From: Desulfobacteraceae bacterium
GTDB taxonomy: Bacteria; Desulfobacterota; Desulfobacteria; Desulfobacterales; SURF-7
Assembly: GCA_030619585.1 (NCBI GenBank)
Contig: JAUXBD010000006.1
Location: 1-11,902, forward strand
Direction of reading: 5' to 3'
DNA: 11,902 bases
This document shows, one piece after another, positions 1-6,797 of this stretch. Under the pieces are notes generated by a model. It did no database searches and was not told where the DNA came from. It saw only the letters and a list, made by a program, of their open reading frames with translations. Numbering within the stretch: the stretch's first letter is position 1; every line of letters starts with the position of its first letter. A program made the position numbers and the translations under genes.

Positions 1-1
1 A

Positions 2-247
2 ATGGCAAAAGATGCAGCAATCTCTAAGGCAGCAGCAGCAAAGGCTTTAAGCTCTTTTACAGACGGTGTAACAAAGACTCTAAAGAAAAAAGACGGCAAG
101 GTAACCCTAGTAGGATTCGGCACTTTCTCAAAAGTACGCCGCAAAGCCCGAACAGGCCGCAACCCACAGACCGGCACCGCCATTAAAATTAAAGCCCGCA
201 ATGCAGTAAAATTCAAGGCACGTAAAGCTCTAAAAGACGCAGTATAG
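2..247 (+). CDS. HU-family histone-like DNA-binding protein (5' end outside window)
   Basis: Small basic nucleoid protein of the HU/IHF family; dimers bind and bend DNA with little sequence preference. The 81 visible residues include the family signature: VGFGTF at residues 37-42, and ARTGRNPQTG at 49-58, which is the tip of the beta arm whose Arg-Asn-Pro wedge intercalates into DNA. The end, KARKALKDAV, is the usual C-terminus. Full HU is about 90 residues, and its first helix normally starts some ten residues earlier than the ATG seen here, so the real start is probably upstream of base 1 and this copy is partial. Ala- and Lys-rich composition fits HU. It is followed directly by a terminator hairpin and stands apart from the next gene. 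HU rather than IHF is favoured by the overall pattern; which paralogue cannot be said. Confidence 0.93.
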   Translation: MAKDAAISKAAAAKALSSFTDGVTKTLKKKDGKVTLVGFGTFSKVRRKARTGRNPQTGTAIKIKARNAVKFKARKALKDAV

Positions 248-261
248 ATTAAGTTTTGTAT

Positions 262-310
262 CAAAGCGGTTTGTCTGATGAAAAACACAGGTAAACCGCT
301 TTGATTTTAT
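262..310 (+). terminator. Rho-independent-type terminator after the HU gene
   Basis: A perfect 11-bp inverted repeat (CAAAGCGGTTT at 262-272, AAACCGCTTTG at 293-303) with a 20-base loop is followed by a short T-rich stretch. It begins 15 bases after the HU stop codon. The loop is longer and the T run weaker than in a textbook terminator, but position and stem quality support the call. Confidence 0.75.
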
Positions 311-347
311 GCGCTGTTCATAAATATTTGTGTTCTTTCCTATCTTA

Positions 348-374
348 TTGCCACTACGATGTCAGTTAGATAAT
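348..374 (+). promoter_or_regulatory. Possible sigma70-type promoter for the radical SAM gene
   Basis: TTGCCA (348-353) and GATAAT (369-374) match the -35 and -10 consensus at five of six positions each, but the spacer is only 15 bases, shorter than the usual 17. It lies just upstream of the gene starting at 397 and after the HU terminator. Weak candidate. Confidence 0.3.
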
Positions 375-396
375 GGTTTAGGTTTGATCTCTTAAA

Positions 397-1344
397 ATGC
401 TAAGATTTGAAACACCACCATTTCGTCCTCCAAGCGAGGCCCATTCCCTTTTGATTCGCGCCACCCGCAATTGTTCATGGAACCGCTGTGCTTTTTGCTA
501 TGGTATCCACTGGAACCGGGGCAAACTTGAAATACGTCCCGTTGATGATATAAAGCAAGATATTTCGGCCATGCAGGATCTTGCTAATGAGATAATTAAA
601 CGGGCCAAGGCGAACAAATGTTTGAATCAGATCCGACAGGTAGCTGAATCCAGGGGAGTACTGTGGTTAACCAATGAAGGCGTGAAGAGTGCTTTTATCG
701 GTGATTTAGACAGCTTAGTCATGAAGACATCAGATATGGTGCAAGTTGTAGAGTTCCTCTACGAAACGTTTCCTGCCATAGAAAGAGTAACATGCTATGC
801 CCGTGCTAAAACCATCTTGAGAAGACCGCAGGAAGACTTAAAGAAATTACGGGCAGCCGGGGTTTCCAGGTTGCATCTGGGACTTGAGACAGGCGACGAT
901 GAGCTACTAAAGTTCATCAACAAAGGCGCAACAGCCCATGAGATGATTAAGGCAGGAAGGATGGTGAAAAAAGCAGGAATATCCCTTTCAGAATATGTGA
1001 TTCTCGGATTGGGCGGACAGGCCGGGTGGCGTGAGCATGCCCGGCAAACAGCGAAGGTCCTTAATGCTATTGACCCGGATTTCATACGCGTTCGAACTCT
1101 TTCAGTGCTTTCCGGCACCCCTCTTTTCGATGCCGTAAATCGTGGGGAATTCAGCCAGCTGTCTGTTAGGGAGATACTACAGGAGGAAAGGTTACTTATC
1201 AGTTTACTGGAAGTTAATTCAGAATTCGTCAGCGATCACATATCAAACTATGTTCCGGTAGAAGGTAAATTGCCCATGGCAAAACAGGAGATGCTTGAGC
1301 AACTGGATGATGTTTTATCTTCAGAACGACTATTCCGCAGTTAA
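397..1344 (+). CDS. Radical SAM protein (Fe-S oxidoreductase)
   Basis: Radical SAM enzymes bind a [4Fe-4S] cluster through three cysteines and cleave S-adenosylmethionine to make a 5'-deoxyadenosyl radical. The cluster site here is C26-x4-C31-x2-C34 inside RNCSWNRCAFC, one residue longer in the first gap than the common Cx3Cx2C; this spacing is known in a subgroup beginning with an RPPSEA-type leader, and RPPSEAHSLLI is present at 10-20. LHLGLETGDDELL in the middle of the protein is the usual SAM-contacting strand of the TIM barrel, followed by YVILGLGG. The 315-residue length allows one catalytic barrel plus a short tail without an evident B12 or SPASM domain. The substrate is unknown. The start is supported by the family-like N-terminus, although no strong Shine-Dalgarno precedes it. 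The 3' end overlaps the convergent START gene by 15 bases. Confidence 0.9.
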   Translation: MLRFETPPFRPPSEAHSLLIRATRNCSWNRCAFCYGIHWNRGKLEIRPVDDIKQDISAMQDLANEIIKRAKANKCLNQIRQVAESRGVLWLTNEGVKSAFIGDLDSLVMKTSDMVQVVEFLYETFPAIERVTCYARAKTILRRPQEDLKKLRAAGVSRLHLGLETGDDELLKFINKGATAHEMIKAGRMVKKAGISLSEYVILGLGGQAGWREHARQTAKVLNAIDPDFIRVRTLSVLSGTPLFDAVNRGEFSQLSVREILQEERLLISLLEVNSEFVSDHISNYVPVEGKLPMAKQEMLEQLDDVLSSERLFRS

Positions 1345-2010
1345 TAATTTCGAACTATTTTCTGCCTTAATATACTTTGGAAATTTTACCATCTGTTTAA
1401 GGTTGTACAGTGTATAAAACGGTTGGTTTTTAATAAAAGGGTTTATAATCCATGCCGGTATATAACCTTCCGGGTCAACTCTTACACTGTAGCTTACACT
1501 GGTCTTGTCATCTGTAATAGACTCAATTACCCATTTGTTGGAAAGATTAGTTAGCCTTATATAACCTTTTTTTAGCGGCACAATCTGTTCGCGCGAAGCT
1601 AACGCATCTGCCGTAACCTTGTTATTGCTAAGTTCCCCTGTAAGCTTCATTATGCAATCCCTGTTTGAAACAGGCCACGGCGGATCAATGGAAAAATAAA
1701 CGCTCATATTAAAATAATTATCTTTTCTATCAAGTCCTTTTAGCACTCTAAACTCTTCTATAAATACAATCCATTTGGTCATAGCCTTAAAATCAAGCAG
1801 AACCTCCACGACAGTCGCTATTTTTGCATTTACTACTGTAACGCCTTTGAACTCATATAGGTTGGAACCTTCAATATGCTTTTTGTAAACCTTTATTCCG
1901 TGTTTGTTTTGCAGTAGTTCACACTGCTGCTCCATTGCATTTGAAGAAGGTAAAAATAAAACTGTGCTTACAAGCAGCATCACCAAGATGCTATGGAAAA
2001 TACATTTCAT
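1330..2010 (-). CDS. Secreted START-domain (lipid-binding) protein
   Basis: The first about 25 residues (basic start, hydrophobic core LVMLLVSTVLFLP, then SSNA) form a signal peptide, so the mature protein should be periplasmic or attached to the envelope. The rest resembles bacterial START/SRPBCC domains, a helix-grip fold with a hydrophobic pocket for lipids or other apolar ligands. Recognisable pieces are HGIKVYKK with YEFKGVTVV near the start, WPVSNRDCI in the middle (a PWPV-xx-RD turn typical of bacterial START proteins) and GYIPAWIINPFIKNQPF near the C-terminus. The ligand is unknown. At 226 residues it has the normal length for a secreted single-domain START protein. AAGGGGTG lies upstream of the ATG. 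It sits 40 bases downstream of the Sel1-repeat gene on the same strand, so the two are probably co-transcribed, and it converges with the radical SAM gene. Confidence 0.88.
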   Translation of the reverse strand: MKCIFHSILVMLLVSTVLFLPSSNAMEQQCELLQNKHGIKVYKKHIEGSNLYEFKGVTVVNAKIATVVEVLLDFKAMTKWIVFIEEFRVLKGLDRKDNYFNMSVYFSIDPPWPVSNRDCIMKLTGELSNNKVTADALASREQIVPLKKGYIRLTNLSNKWVIESITDDKTSVSYSVRVDPEGYIPAWIINPFIKNQPFYTLYNLKQMVKFPKYIKAENSSKLLTAE

Positions 2011-2041
2011 AAATCCACACCCCTTAAATAGTAATGGCAGG

Positions 2042-2119
2042 CGGTACCACTTAATTGCCTTCTTTTAATCTTTTGGTACTCCTTTGCCGAAGTAATACAT
2101 CATCCCAAGGTTGCATCGG
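2042..2119 (-). pseudogene. Remnant of a 14th Sel1 repeat, out of frame
   Basis: On the minus strand these bases, read one frame away from the Sel1 gene, encode CNLGMMYYFGKGVPKD, then a stop, then KKAIKWYRL. This is an almost normal Sel1 unit in which the usual Tyr codon TAC has become TAA (2065-2067). The equivalent position of neighbouring repeats is 108 bases apart (gtaatac at 2234 and 2126), but only 34 bases apart here (2126 and 2092). A 74-base stretch, not a multiple of three, has therefore been lost between units 13 and 14. Confidence 0.8.
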
Positions 2120-3595
2120 ACCGCTGTAATACATCAATCCAAGGTTGTATTTTGCATTTGAAGATCCCTGCTTTGCTGATAAGCGAAACCACTTGGTTGC
2201 CTCCTTGTCATCCTGCGGTACTCCTTTGCCGTGGTAATACATCATCCCAAGTTTGTTTTGTGCATTTGAAAGTCCCTGCTCTGCTGATAGGCGGTACCAC
2301 TTGATTGCCTCCTTGTAATCCTGCTGCACCCCATGGCCGCTGTAATACATCAACCCAAGGTTGTATTGGGCATCTGAATATCCCTGTTCTGCTGATAGAC
2401 TAAACCACTTAATTGCCTCCTTGTAATCCTGTGGCGCTGCTTGACCGTTGTAATACATCAGCCCGAAATTGTTTTGTGAATTTGCAAGTCCCTGCTCTGC
2501 TGACAGGCGGTACCACTTAAATGCCTCCTTGTAATCTTGTGGCACTCCTTTGCCGTGGTAATAAAGCATCCCAAGGTTGTATTGGGCTTTTGAGAGTCCC
2601 TGTTCTGCTGACAGGCGGTACCACTTAATTGCCTCCTTGTAATCTTTTAGTACCCCTTGGCCTTGGTAATACAGCATCCCAAGGTTGTATTGGGCGATTG
2701 AATGTCCCTGTTCTGCTGACAGGCGGTACCACTTAAATGCCTCCTTGTAATCCTGTGGCACTCCTTTGCCGTGGTAATACATCATCCCAAGGTCGTTTTG
2801 CGCATTTGAAAGTCCCTGTTCTGCTGATAGGCGGTACCACTTAAATGCCTCCTTGTAATCCAGCGGCAATCCATTGCCGTTGAAATACATCGACCCAAGG
2901 TTGTATTGCGCATTTGAGAGTCCCTGTTCTGCTGATAGGCGGCACCACTTAATTGCCGCAAAGTCATCCTGAGGTACTCCTTTACCGTGGTAATACAGCC
3001 ACCCGAGGTTGTATTGGGCTTTTGAATATCCCTGTTCTGCTGACAGGCGGTACCATTTGGCTGTTTCCTTGTAATCCTGCGGTACTCCTTGGCCGTTTTT
3101 ATACATCGTCCCAAGAAAGAATTGTGCTTCTGCGTCTCCCTGCTCTGCTGACAGGCGGTACCAATTAAATGCCTCCTTGTAATCCTGCGGTACTCCTTTA
3201 CCGTTATCATACATCGTCCCAAGGTTGTATTGGGCATTTGAAAGTCCCTGTTCTGCTGACAGGCGGTACCACGTAATTGCCTTCTTGTAATTCTGTGGTA
3301 CTCCTTTGCCGTTGCTATACATCCACCCAAGGTTATACTGGGCTTTTGAATATCCCTGTTCTGCTGACAGGCGGTACCATTTGGCTGCTTTTTTGTAATC
3401 CTGCGGCACTCCTTGGCCGTTGTCATATATCGTACCAAGAACGAATTGTGCTTCCGGGTTTCCGTGCTTTGCTGATAGACGAGTTTCTTCCAAGCTCACG
3501 TTCGAGTTAAACGCATTTTGAACAATATCCGAAGAAGATGATTGATCATACAAACAAAGTGTGAAAAATAGAGTGATTGTTAATACTCTAATCAT
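2051..3595 (-). CDS. Secreted Sel1-repeat protein with eroded C-terminus
   Basis: Sel1-like repeats are 36-residue helix-turn-helix solenoid units that act as protein-interaction scaffolds, often in the periplasm. The protein has 12 complete units (about residues 46-477) close to the consensus AQYNLGxMYYxGKGVPQDYKEAxKWYRLSAEQG, then half a unit. I choose the ATG at 3595 (514 residues) because AAGGTGG lies five bases upstream and translation from it begins with a signal peptide (MIRVLTITLFFTLCLY). An in-frame ATG at 3649 would add 18 residues but would bury the signal peptide. The last 22 residues do not match the repeat; they are an out-of-frame reading of another repeat copy (2051-2119), so the gene is probably shortened. 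The copies are very similar at DNA level, implying recent duplication. It lies between the HD-GYP regulator and the START gene, all on the minus strand. Confidence 0.92.
   Translation of the reverse strand: MIRVLTITLFFTLCLYDQSSSSDIVQNAFNSNVSLEETRLSAKHGNPEAQFVLGTIYDNGQGVPQDYKKAAKWYRLSAEQGYSKAQYNLGWMYSNGKGVPQNYKKAITWYRLSAEQGLSNAQYNLGTMYDNGKGVPQDYKEAFNWYRLSAEQGDAEAQFFLGTMYKNGQGVPQDYKETAKWYRLSAEQGYSKAQYNLGWLYYHGKGVPQDDFAAIKWCRLSAEQGLSNAQYNLGSMYFNGNGLPLDYKEAFKWYRLSAEQGLSNAQNDLGMMYYHGKGVPQDYKEAFKWYRLSAEQGHSIAQYNLGMLYYQGQGVLKDYKEAIKWYRLSAEQGLSKAQYNLGMLYYHGKGVPQDYKEAFKWYRLSAEQGLANSQNNFGLMYYNGQAAPQDYKEAIKWFSLSAEQGYSDAQYNLGLMYYSGHGVQQDYKEAIKWYRLSAEQGLSNAQNKLGMMYYHGKGVPQDDKEATKWFRLSAKQGSSNAKYNLGLMYYSGPMQPWDDVLLRQRSTKRLKEGN
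2166..3462 (-). repeat. Tandem 108-bp coding repeat array (Sel1 units)
   Basis: Twelve successive 108-bp units share long near-identical blocks, for example the segment encoding WYRLSAEQG and the one encoding GKGVPQDY. Open reading frames in other phases here are by-products of this periodicity. Arrays of this kind expand and contract by slippage or unequal recombination and are easily collapsed in short-read assembly, so the copy number given here may differ from the true genome. Confidence 0.85.
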
Positions 3596-3658
3596 AAAAA
3601 CCACCTTGATAAAAAACGAATGTTTTATGTTGTGAAACAGGCTTTGCAATATCGTTAA

Positions 3659-5005
3659 TCAATCAACCCATTTTAAAAACAGATCCACGCATTCGGGGCA
3701 GAGTTGCGTACCTTTGATATCACTTATTATTTGGAGGGCCTTTTCACGAATCATTCCTATGCGATAGGGTCTGTCACTTATCAATGAGTGATACGTGTCA
3801 GCAACTGCTGTCATCCGAGCCCAAAGGTGAATGTTGTCCCCTTTAAGGCCGTCAGGGTAACCTTTCCCATCCATACGCTCATGATGAAATTGTACTATGG
3901 GGATTATATCTGAGAGGCTTGGAATGGATTTTAGAATATTATAGCCGATTATGGGATGTTCCTTAATATGATCAAACTCCACCTTATCTAGTTTTCCAGG
4001 TTTTAGAAGTACACTGTCCCTGACCCCAATCTTACCAATATCATGCAGTCTACAACCAATAATAACTCTTTCTATCTCCACACTTCTTCCACCGGCCAGA
4101 CCAAGCATGCCTGAAACAATTTCAGCGACGGCTTCCGAGTGACCACTAGTGTATGGATCACGGGCCTCCAAAGCGGTAACAAGGCTGGTAATACTTGCAA
4201 CCATTAGGTTGCTCTCAGCATCCAGACGTTCTCGTTCCTTGAGCAATAAAAGGAACTGATCCGATAGAAGCTTTTCTACCATAATGACCAGCTGATCCGT
4301 ATTAAATGGTTTGCAAATATAAGCAGCTGCACCTTGTTGCATCATACGATTCATATGTCCACGGTCAGTGTTTGCACTCATTACTAGGAAAGGAATTAAC
4401 GACAGATTGGGATTTAAACGGACCGCTTTACAAAATTCAAAACCATTCATCTCAGGCATATCAATATCACTTAAAATTAAATCAGGCTGATTAACACTCA
4501 GGAGCTCCAATGCTTTTTTACCGTTTTCAGCAGTTATCACCTGAAAACCAGCCTGGATCAGACCGTTTGAAACAATATGGAGAATAGAGGTTGAGTCATC
4601 AACAACCATTATCAGCCGCTTGCTTTGAAAAGTGGATTTGGTTAAAATCTCTTCAACCGTTTTTTTTAGATATATTTTGGCTTCATCCTTGGGGATATAC
4701 ATGGATGCACCAGCCTCAAATCCTTTGTTTATGTCGTCATCTGTATCAAATGAGCTCACGATAACCACGGGAATAGACTGGGTAACAGGATTACTTTTTA
4801 AATTTTTACAAAAATCGATACCGTTCATCTCCGGCATCTCGATATCGCTAATAATAATATTGAAACTGCTTTCTTTTGCCAAATCAAAACCTTGTCGACC
4901 ATTAGCGGCTTCTATTATTTCAGCATCCAGCGGTTCTATAAGAACTTTGAGACTTCTTCGAATTGCAGCGCTGTCATCAACGATCAGGATGCGAGGTTTA
5001 GTCAT
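3659..5005 (-). CDS. Response regulator: two receiver domains plus HD-GYP domain
   Basis: Cytoplasmic signalling protein with three domains. Receiver 1 (about 5-122) has D10/D11 acidic residues, phospho-acceptor D54 in ISDIEMPEMNG and K106. Receiver 2 (about 130-248) has D136/D137, D180 in LSDIDMPEMNG and K232 in a CKPF motif. The C-terminal HD-GYP domain (about 270-448) has HDIGKIG (H321, D322), H350, HHE at 374-376 and G-Y-P at 382-384, followed by the conserved SDRPYR. HD-GYP domains hydrolyse cyclic di-GMP, and all the metal-binding residues I can recognise are present, so it is probably active. Phosphorylation by one or more histidine kinases, none in this window, would control it. AGGGAG precedes the ATG by a normal distance. 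It is the first gene of a minus-strand series ending with the Sel1 and START genes, 63 bases upstream of the Sel1 start, which suggests a shared transcript. Confidence 0.95.
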   Translation of the reverse strand: MTKPRILIVDDSAAIRRSLKVLIEPLDAEIIEAANGRQGFDLAKESSFNIIISDIEMPEMNGIDFCKNLKSNPVTQSIPVVIVSSFDTDDDINKGFEAGASMYIPKDEAKIYLKKTVEEILTKSTFQSKRLIMVVDDSTSILHIVSNGLIQAGFQVITAENGKKALELLSVNQPDLILSDIDMPEMNGFEFCKAVRLNPNLSLIPFLVMSANTDRGHMNRMMQQGAAAYICKPFNTDQLVIMVEKLLSDQFLLLLKERERLDAESNLMVASITSLVTALEARDPYTSGHSEAVAEIVSGMLGLAGGRSVEIERVIIGCRLHDIGKIGVRDSVLLKPGKLDKVEFDHIKEHPIIGYNILKSIPSLSDIIPIVQFHHERMDGKGYPDGLKGDNIHLWARMTAVADTYHSLISDRPYRIGMIREKALQIISDIKGTQLCPECVDLFLKWVD

Positions 5006-5023
5006 TATTGCTCCCTAAGAATT

Positions 5024-5052
5024 ATTATAATAAGAGATGCATATCAAATAAA
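5024..5052 (-). promoter_or_regulatory. Possible promoter of the HD-GYP gene
   Basis: On the minus strand a perfect TATAAT (5029-5024) lies 18 bases before the ATG at 5005. The matching -35 region at 17 bases (TTTATT, 5052-5047) is poor. The surroundings are AT-rich, so this can be chance. Confidence 0.3.
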
Positions 5053-5114
5053 AAAGGAAATGGGAAGGGCAGAGGATAAGAAAAATGAGAGGTTTAGAGG
5101 ATGAGAAAAGGCAA

Positions 5115-5157
5115 ATGCTGGAATGCTGGGATGAAAAACGAATGCTGGAATACTGGA
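5115..5157 (+). repeat. Octamer tandem repeat with CTGG core (copy 1)
   Basis: Two pairs of 8-bp units: atgctgga-atgctggg (5115-5130) and, after 11 bases, atgctgga-atactgga (5142-5157). The same unit type recurs in the opposite orientation at 11737-11775. It lies in the gap between the HD-GYP gene and the membrane protein gene. Function unknown. Confidence 0.7.
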
Positions 5158-5192
5158 ATATAAAAAAAGAGTACAATGTAAAACCTGTATAA

Positions 5193-5758
5193 TCATACCG
5201 TTTCAATAATATCGGTTTGGTTTATTCGGTCTTCATACACGGAAAGAAGGAATATGCTGGCAAAAGGCTGGGTAAAAAGCGCCCCGATAAAGACAGAACT
5301 TCCAACGGCCATGATACCTATGTACAAAATCACCACAACAACATGGTCCAGTACAGGTCCCTTTATGGCCATGGCATAACTTTCCTTTATGGCGTCGATT
5401 AACCCCAACCCCTTATCGGTCATGAGGGGTAACATATAGGCACAAGAAAAAGATACGGCAAAAGTGACAATTAAGCCGGGCAGTACAAAAAGCATGTAGC
5501 CAATCATTGACAGGATAAGAACAACGATGCCGAATCCCAATAATGGGAAAAACAGCCTCATCTCTGAAAACAGATCTTGGATTTTGGGCTCACGCCCCTT
5601 TCTTATCATTAAAAGAACAGACTGCATATAACCGGCCAAAGTTACCGGTGCCAGGATACCGATTGTACTACAAACATCACCAGGGTCATAATAATCAAAG
5701 GCACAATGAATTTCAATGTTAAATTCAACGCTGTCTCCAAATGTTTTTTAAAATTCAT
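5193..5758 (-). pseudogene. Polytopic membrane protein gene with a frameshift near its 5' end
   Basis: Starting at the ATG at 5758, preceded by a strong AAGGAGG five bases upstream, the frame encodes MNFKKHLETALNLTLKFIVP and a hydrophobic segment, but ends at a TAA at 5644-5642 after 38 codons. Another frame takes over with STIGILAPVTLAGYM and runs to the stop at 5193, giving the long hydrophobic remainder: MRLFFPLLGFG, LPGLIVTFAVSFSCAYM, DKGLGLIDAIKESYAMAIKG, then a last membrane stretch. The layout resembles YciC/DUF975-like inner-membrane proteins with several helices and a conserved DKxxG-AIK-S loop; role unknown. One missing base (or two extra) between about 5645 and 5700 reconciles the frames. 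Either the gene is broken or the base is a sequencing error; the remainder shows no other damage. It follows the FmdE-like gene by 80 bases and may share its transcript. Confidence 0.75.
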
Positions 5759-5838
5759 GACTGCCTCCTTTATCGAAATTCAAGTTTCAAGATTTATCCA
5801 GTGGAATTTGTTTTACTATTCCACCGGGACTTAACGCC

Positions 5839-6375
5839 CTATGGGCTCTCCTGGATGTTTTTCTTAGAACAGGGGATACAAACAGTTTTCCCATCAATTT
5901 GTTTTGTCCGTGTTGTCATCACGCTTTCCTTGCAAACAGCGCATTCCACTGAAGTCATAATTCGGGCCGGCTCAGGCTCATCAATATGCACTTCCCACAG
6001 GGATACAACGTCGTCTTCGGACGCAGTTAAAAGCCAATCAATTAATTGTGCCCTATCCATTTCCACATTTTCCGGAAGACTAAGTGAATTAAAAACAACC
6101 CGAACACCTTTTCCGGTCTTACGATTGTAAAGCGTATACACATGCTTCCCATAGTCATTAAAAATAAGATTGCCTTTGCCAAATGTGCATCCGGTCAAGC
6201 ACTGCAGCGCATCCACACCGCAGGCATCGTTTTCAACAATCGCTACAATTTCCTCATCTTCCGATCTTGAGCCGGACAAAAATTCAAGACCTGCCTTTGA
6301 CATGCGATACCCGATTGCCAGCCCAGGGCAGCTATGCCCGTGAAATTTAATTAAATCATTATATTCGTAGTTCAT
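5839..6375 (-). CDS. FmdE-family protein with C-terminal zinc ribbon
   Basis: FmdE-like proteins are named after formylmethanofuran dehydrogenase subunit E of methanogens, but most bacterial members stand alone and their reaction is unknown. The conserved N-terminus is present: FHGHSCPGLAIGYRMS (residues 11-26), with the metal-ligand candidates H12, H14 and C16. It is followed by IVENDACGVDALQ and GCTFGKGNLIFNDYGKHVYT, all characteristic of the family. The C-terminus has a zinc ribbon with C145-x2-C148 and C166-x2-C169. The length of 178 residues fits a complete FmdE domain plus ribbon. A good Shine-Dalgarno (AAAGGAG) precedes the ATG, and an inverted repeat lies 33 bases upstream of the start. 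No methanofuran or molybdenum enzyme genes are nearby, so I infer a free-standing metal- or pterin-related role, not C1 reduction. Confidence 0.93.
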   Translation of the reverse strand: MNYEYNDLIKFHGHSCPGLAIGYRMSKAGLEFLSGSRSEDEEIVAIVENDACGVDALQCLTGCTFGKGNLIFNDYGKHVYTLYNRKTGKGVRVVFNSLSLPENVEMDRAQLIDWLLTASEDDVVSLWEVHIDEPEPARIMTSVECAVCKESVMTTRTKQIDGKTVCIPCSKKNIQESP

Positions 6376-6407
6376 GTTTATTCTCCTTTAGGTGCTATAA
6401 GGGGTCC

Positions 6408-6444
6408 ACACATTTGACAGATGGATTCCTTTTGTCAAATGTGT
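6408..6444. promoter_or_regulatory. Perfect 12-bp inverted repeat upstream of the fmdE-like gene
   Basis: ACACATTTGACA (6408-6419) and its exact reverse complement (6433-6444) flank a 13-base centre. Each arm contains TTGACA, one on each strand, so the element could be a divergent promoter/operator or a transcript hairpin. It has no T run after it, which argues against a simple terminator. I see no good -10 hexamer 16-18 bases beyond the minus-strand TTGACA. Confidence 0.5.
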
Positions 6445-6469
6445 AGGTTTGTTGTAGCGTAGTGGAAAT

Positions 6470-6484
6470 CCCGCCTTAAGCGGG
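6470..6484. repeat. Short GC-rich inverted repeat
   Basis: CCCGC at 6470-6474 and GCGGG at 6480-6484 around a 5-base centre make a small stable hairpin in AT-rich surroundings. It may be a fragment of a larger REP-like element. No downstream T run. Confidence 0.4.
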
Positions 6485-6737
6485 TATCCCTATGTGCGCC
6501 TTATTTATATCGCTTTTTTGGGGCCTAAAAAGATGATTATTGCCACGTTTTAAGACCTAAATCAACAGGTATTTATTATAATATTTGATGATTAGTGTGG
6601 TGTGACCATAAGTTACTTTCTTAAAAGAACCGGCTTAAAGCCAATATTTGTCGTAGTTCCAAATAGTGTCACTTATAAAACTGTTGGAAAGCGCATCAAA
6701 CCCCGACCAAAGTGAAGAACTTCGGAGTGGAATAATA

Positions 6738-6767
6738 TTGACAGGCTGCAGTAAAATCGGCTATTAG
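6738..6767 (+). promoter_or_regulatory. Candidate sigma70 promoter for the hydrolase gene
   Basis: A perfect -35 hexamer TTGACA (6738-6743), an 18-base spacer and TATTAG (6762-6767, four of six) as -10. It would start transcription around 6774, leaving a leader of about 25 bases before the Shine-Dalgarno and the ATT start at 6798. Confidence 0.45.
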
Positions 6768-6797
6768 TACATTTAAAAAAAGATATGGAGAAATCAA

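Larger units (their letters stand above)
6445..6797. other. Intergenic stretch between fmdE-like and hydrolase genes
   Basis: About 350 bases without a credible gene. Apart from the small hairpin at 6470-6484 and the candidate promoter at 6738-6767, I see only AT-rich sequence with scattered stops in all frames. Confidence 0.6.

Noticed and set aside
2782..3438. 218-codon minus-strand frame inside the Sel1 gene
   Set aside because: It is another phase of the same tandem repeat and repeats with the same period; it has no start signal of its own.
2166..3462. Regularly spaced repeats that could look like a CRISPR array
   Set aside because: The period is 108 bp, there are no unique spacers, and every unit translates in one frame as a Sel1 repeat.
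5015..5206. 63-codon minus-strand frame between membrane protein and HD-GYP genes
   Set aside because: It consists of Phe/Ser-rich translation of the octamer repeat and AT-rich spacer.
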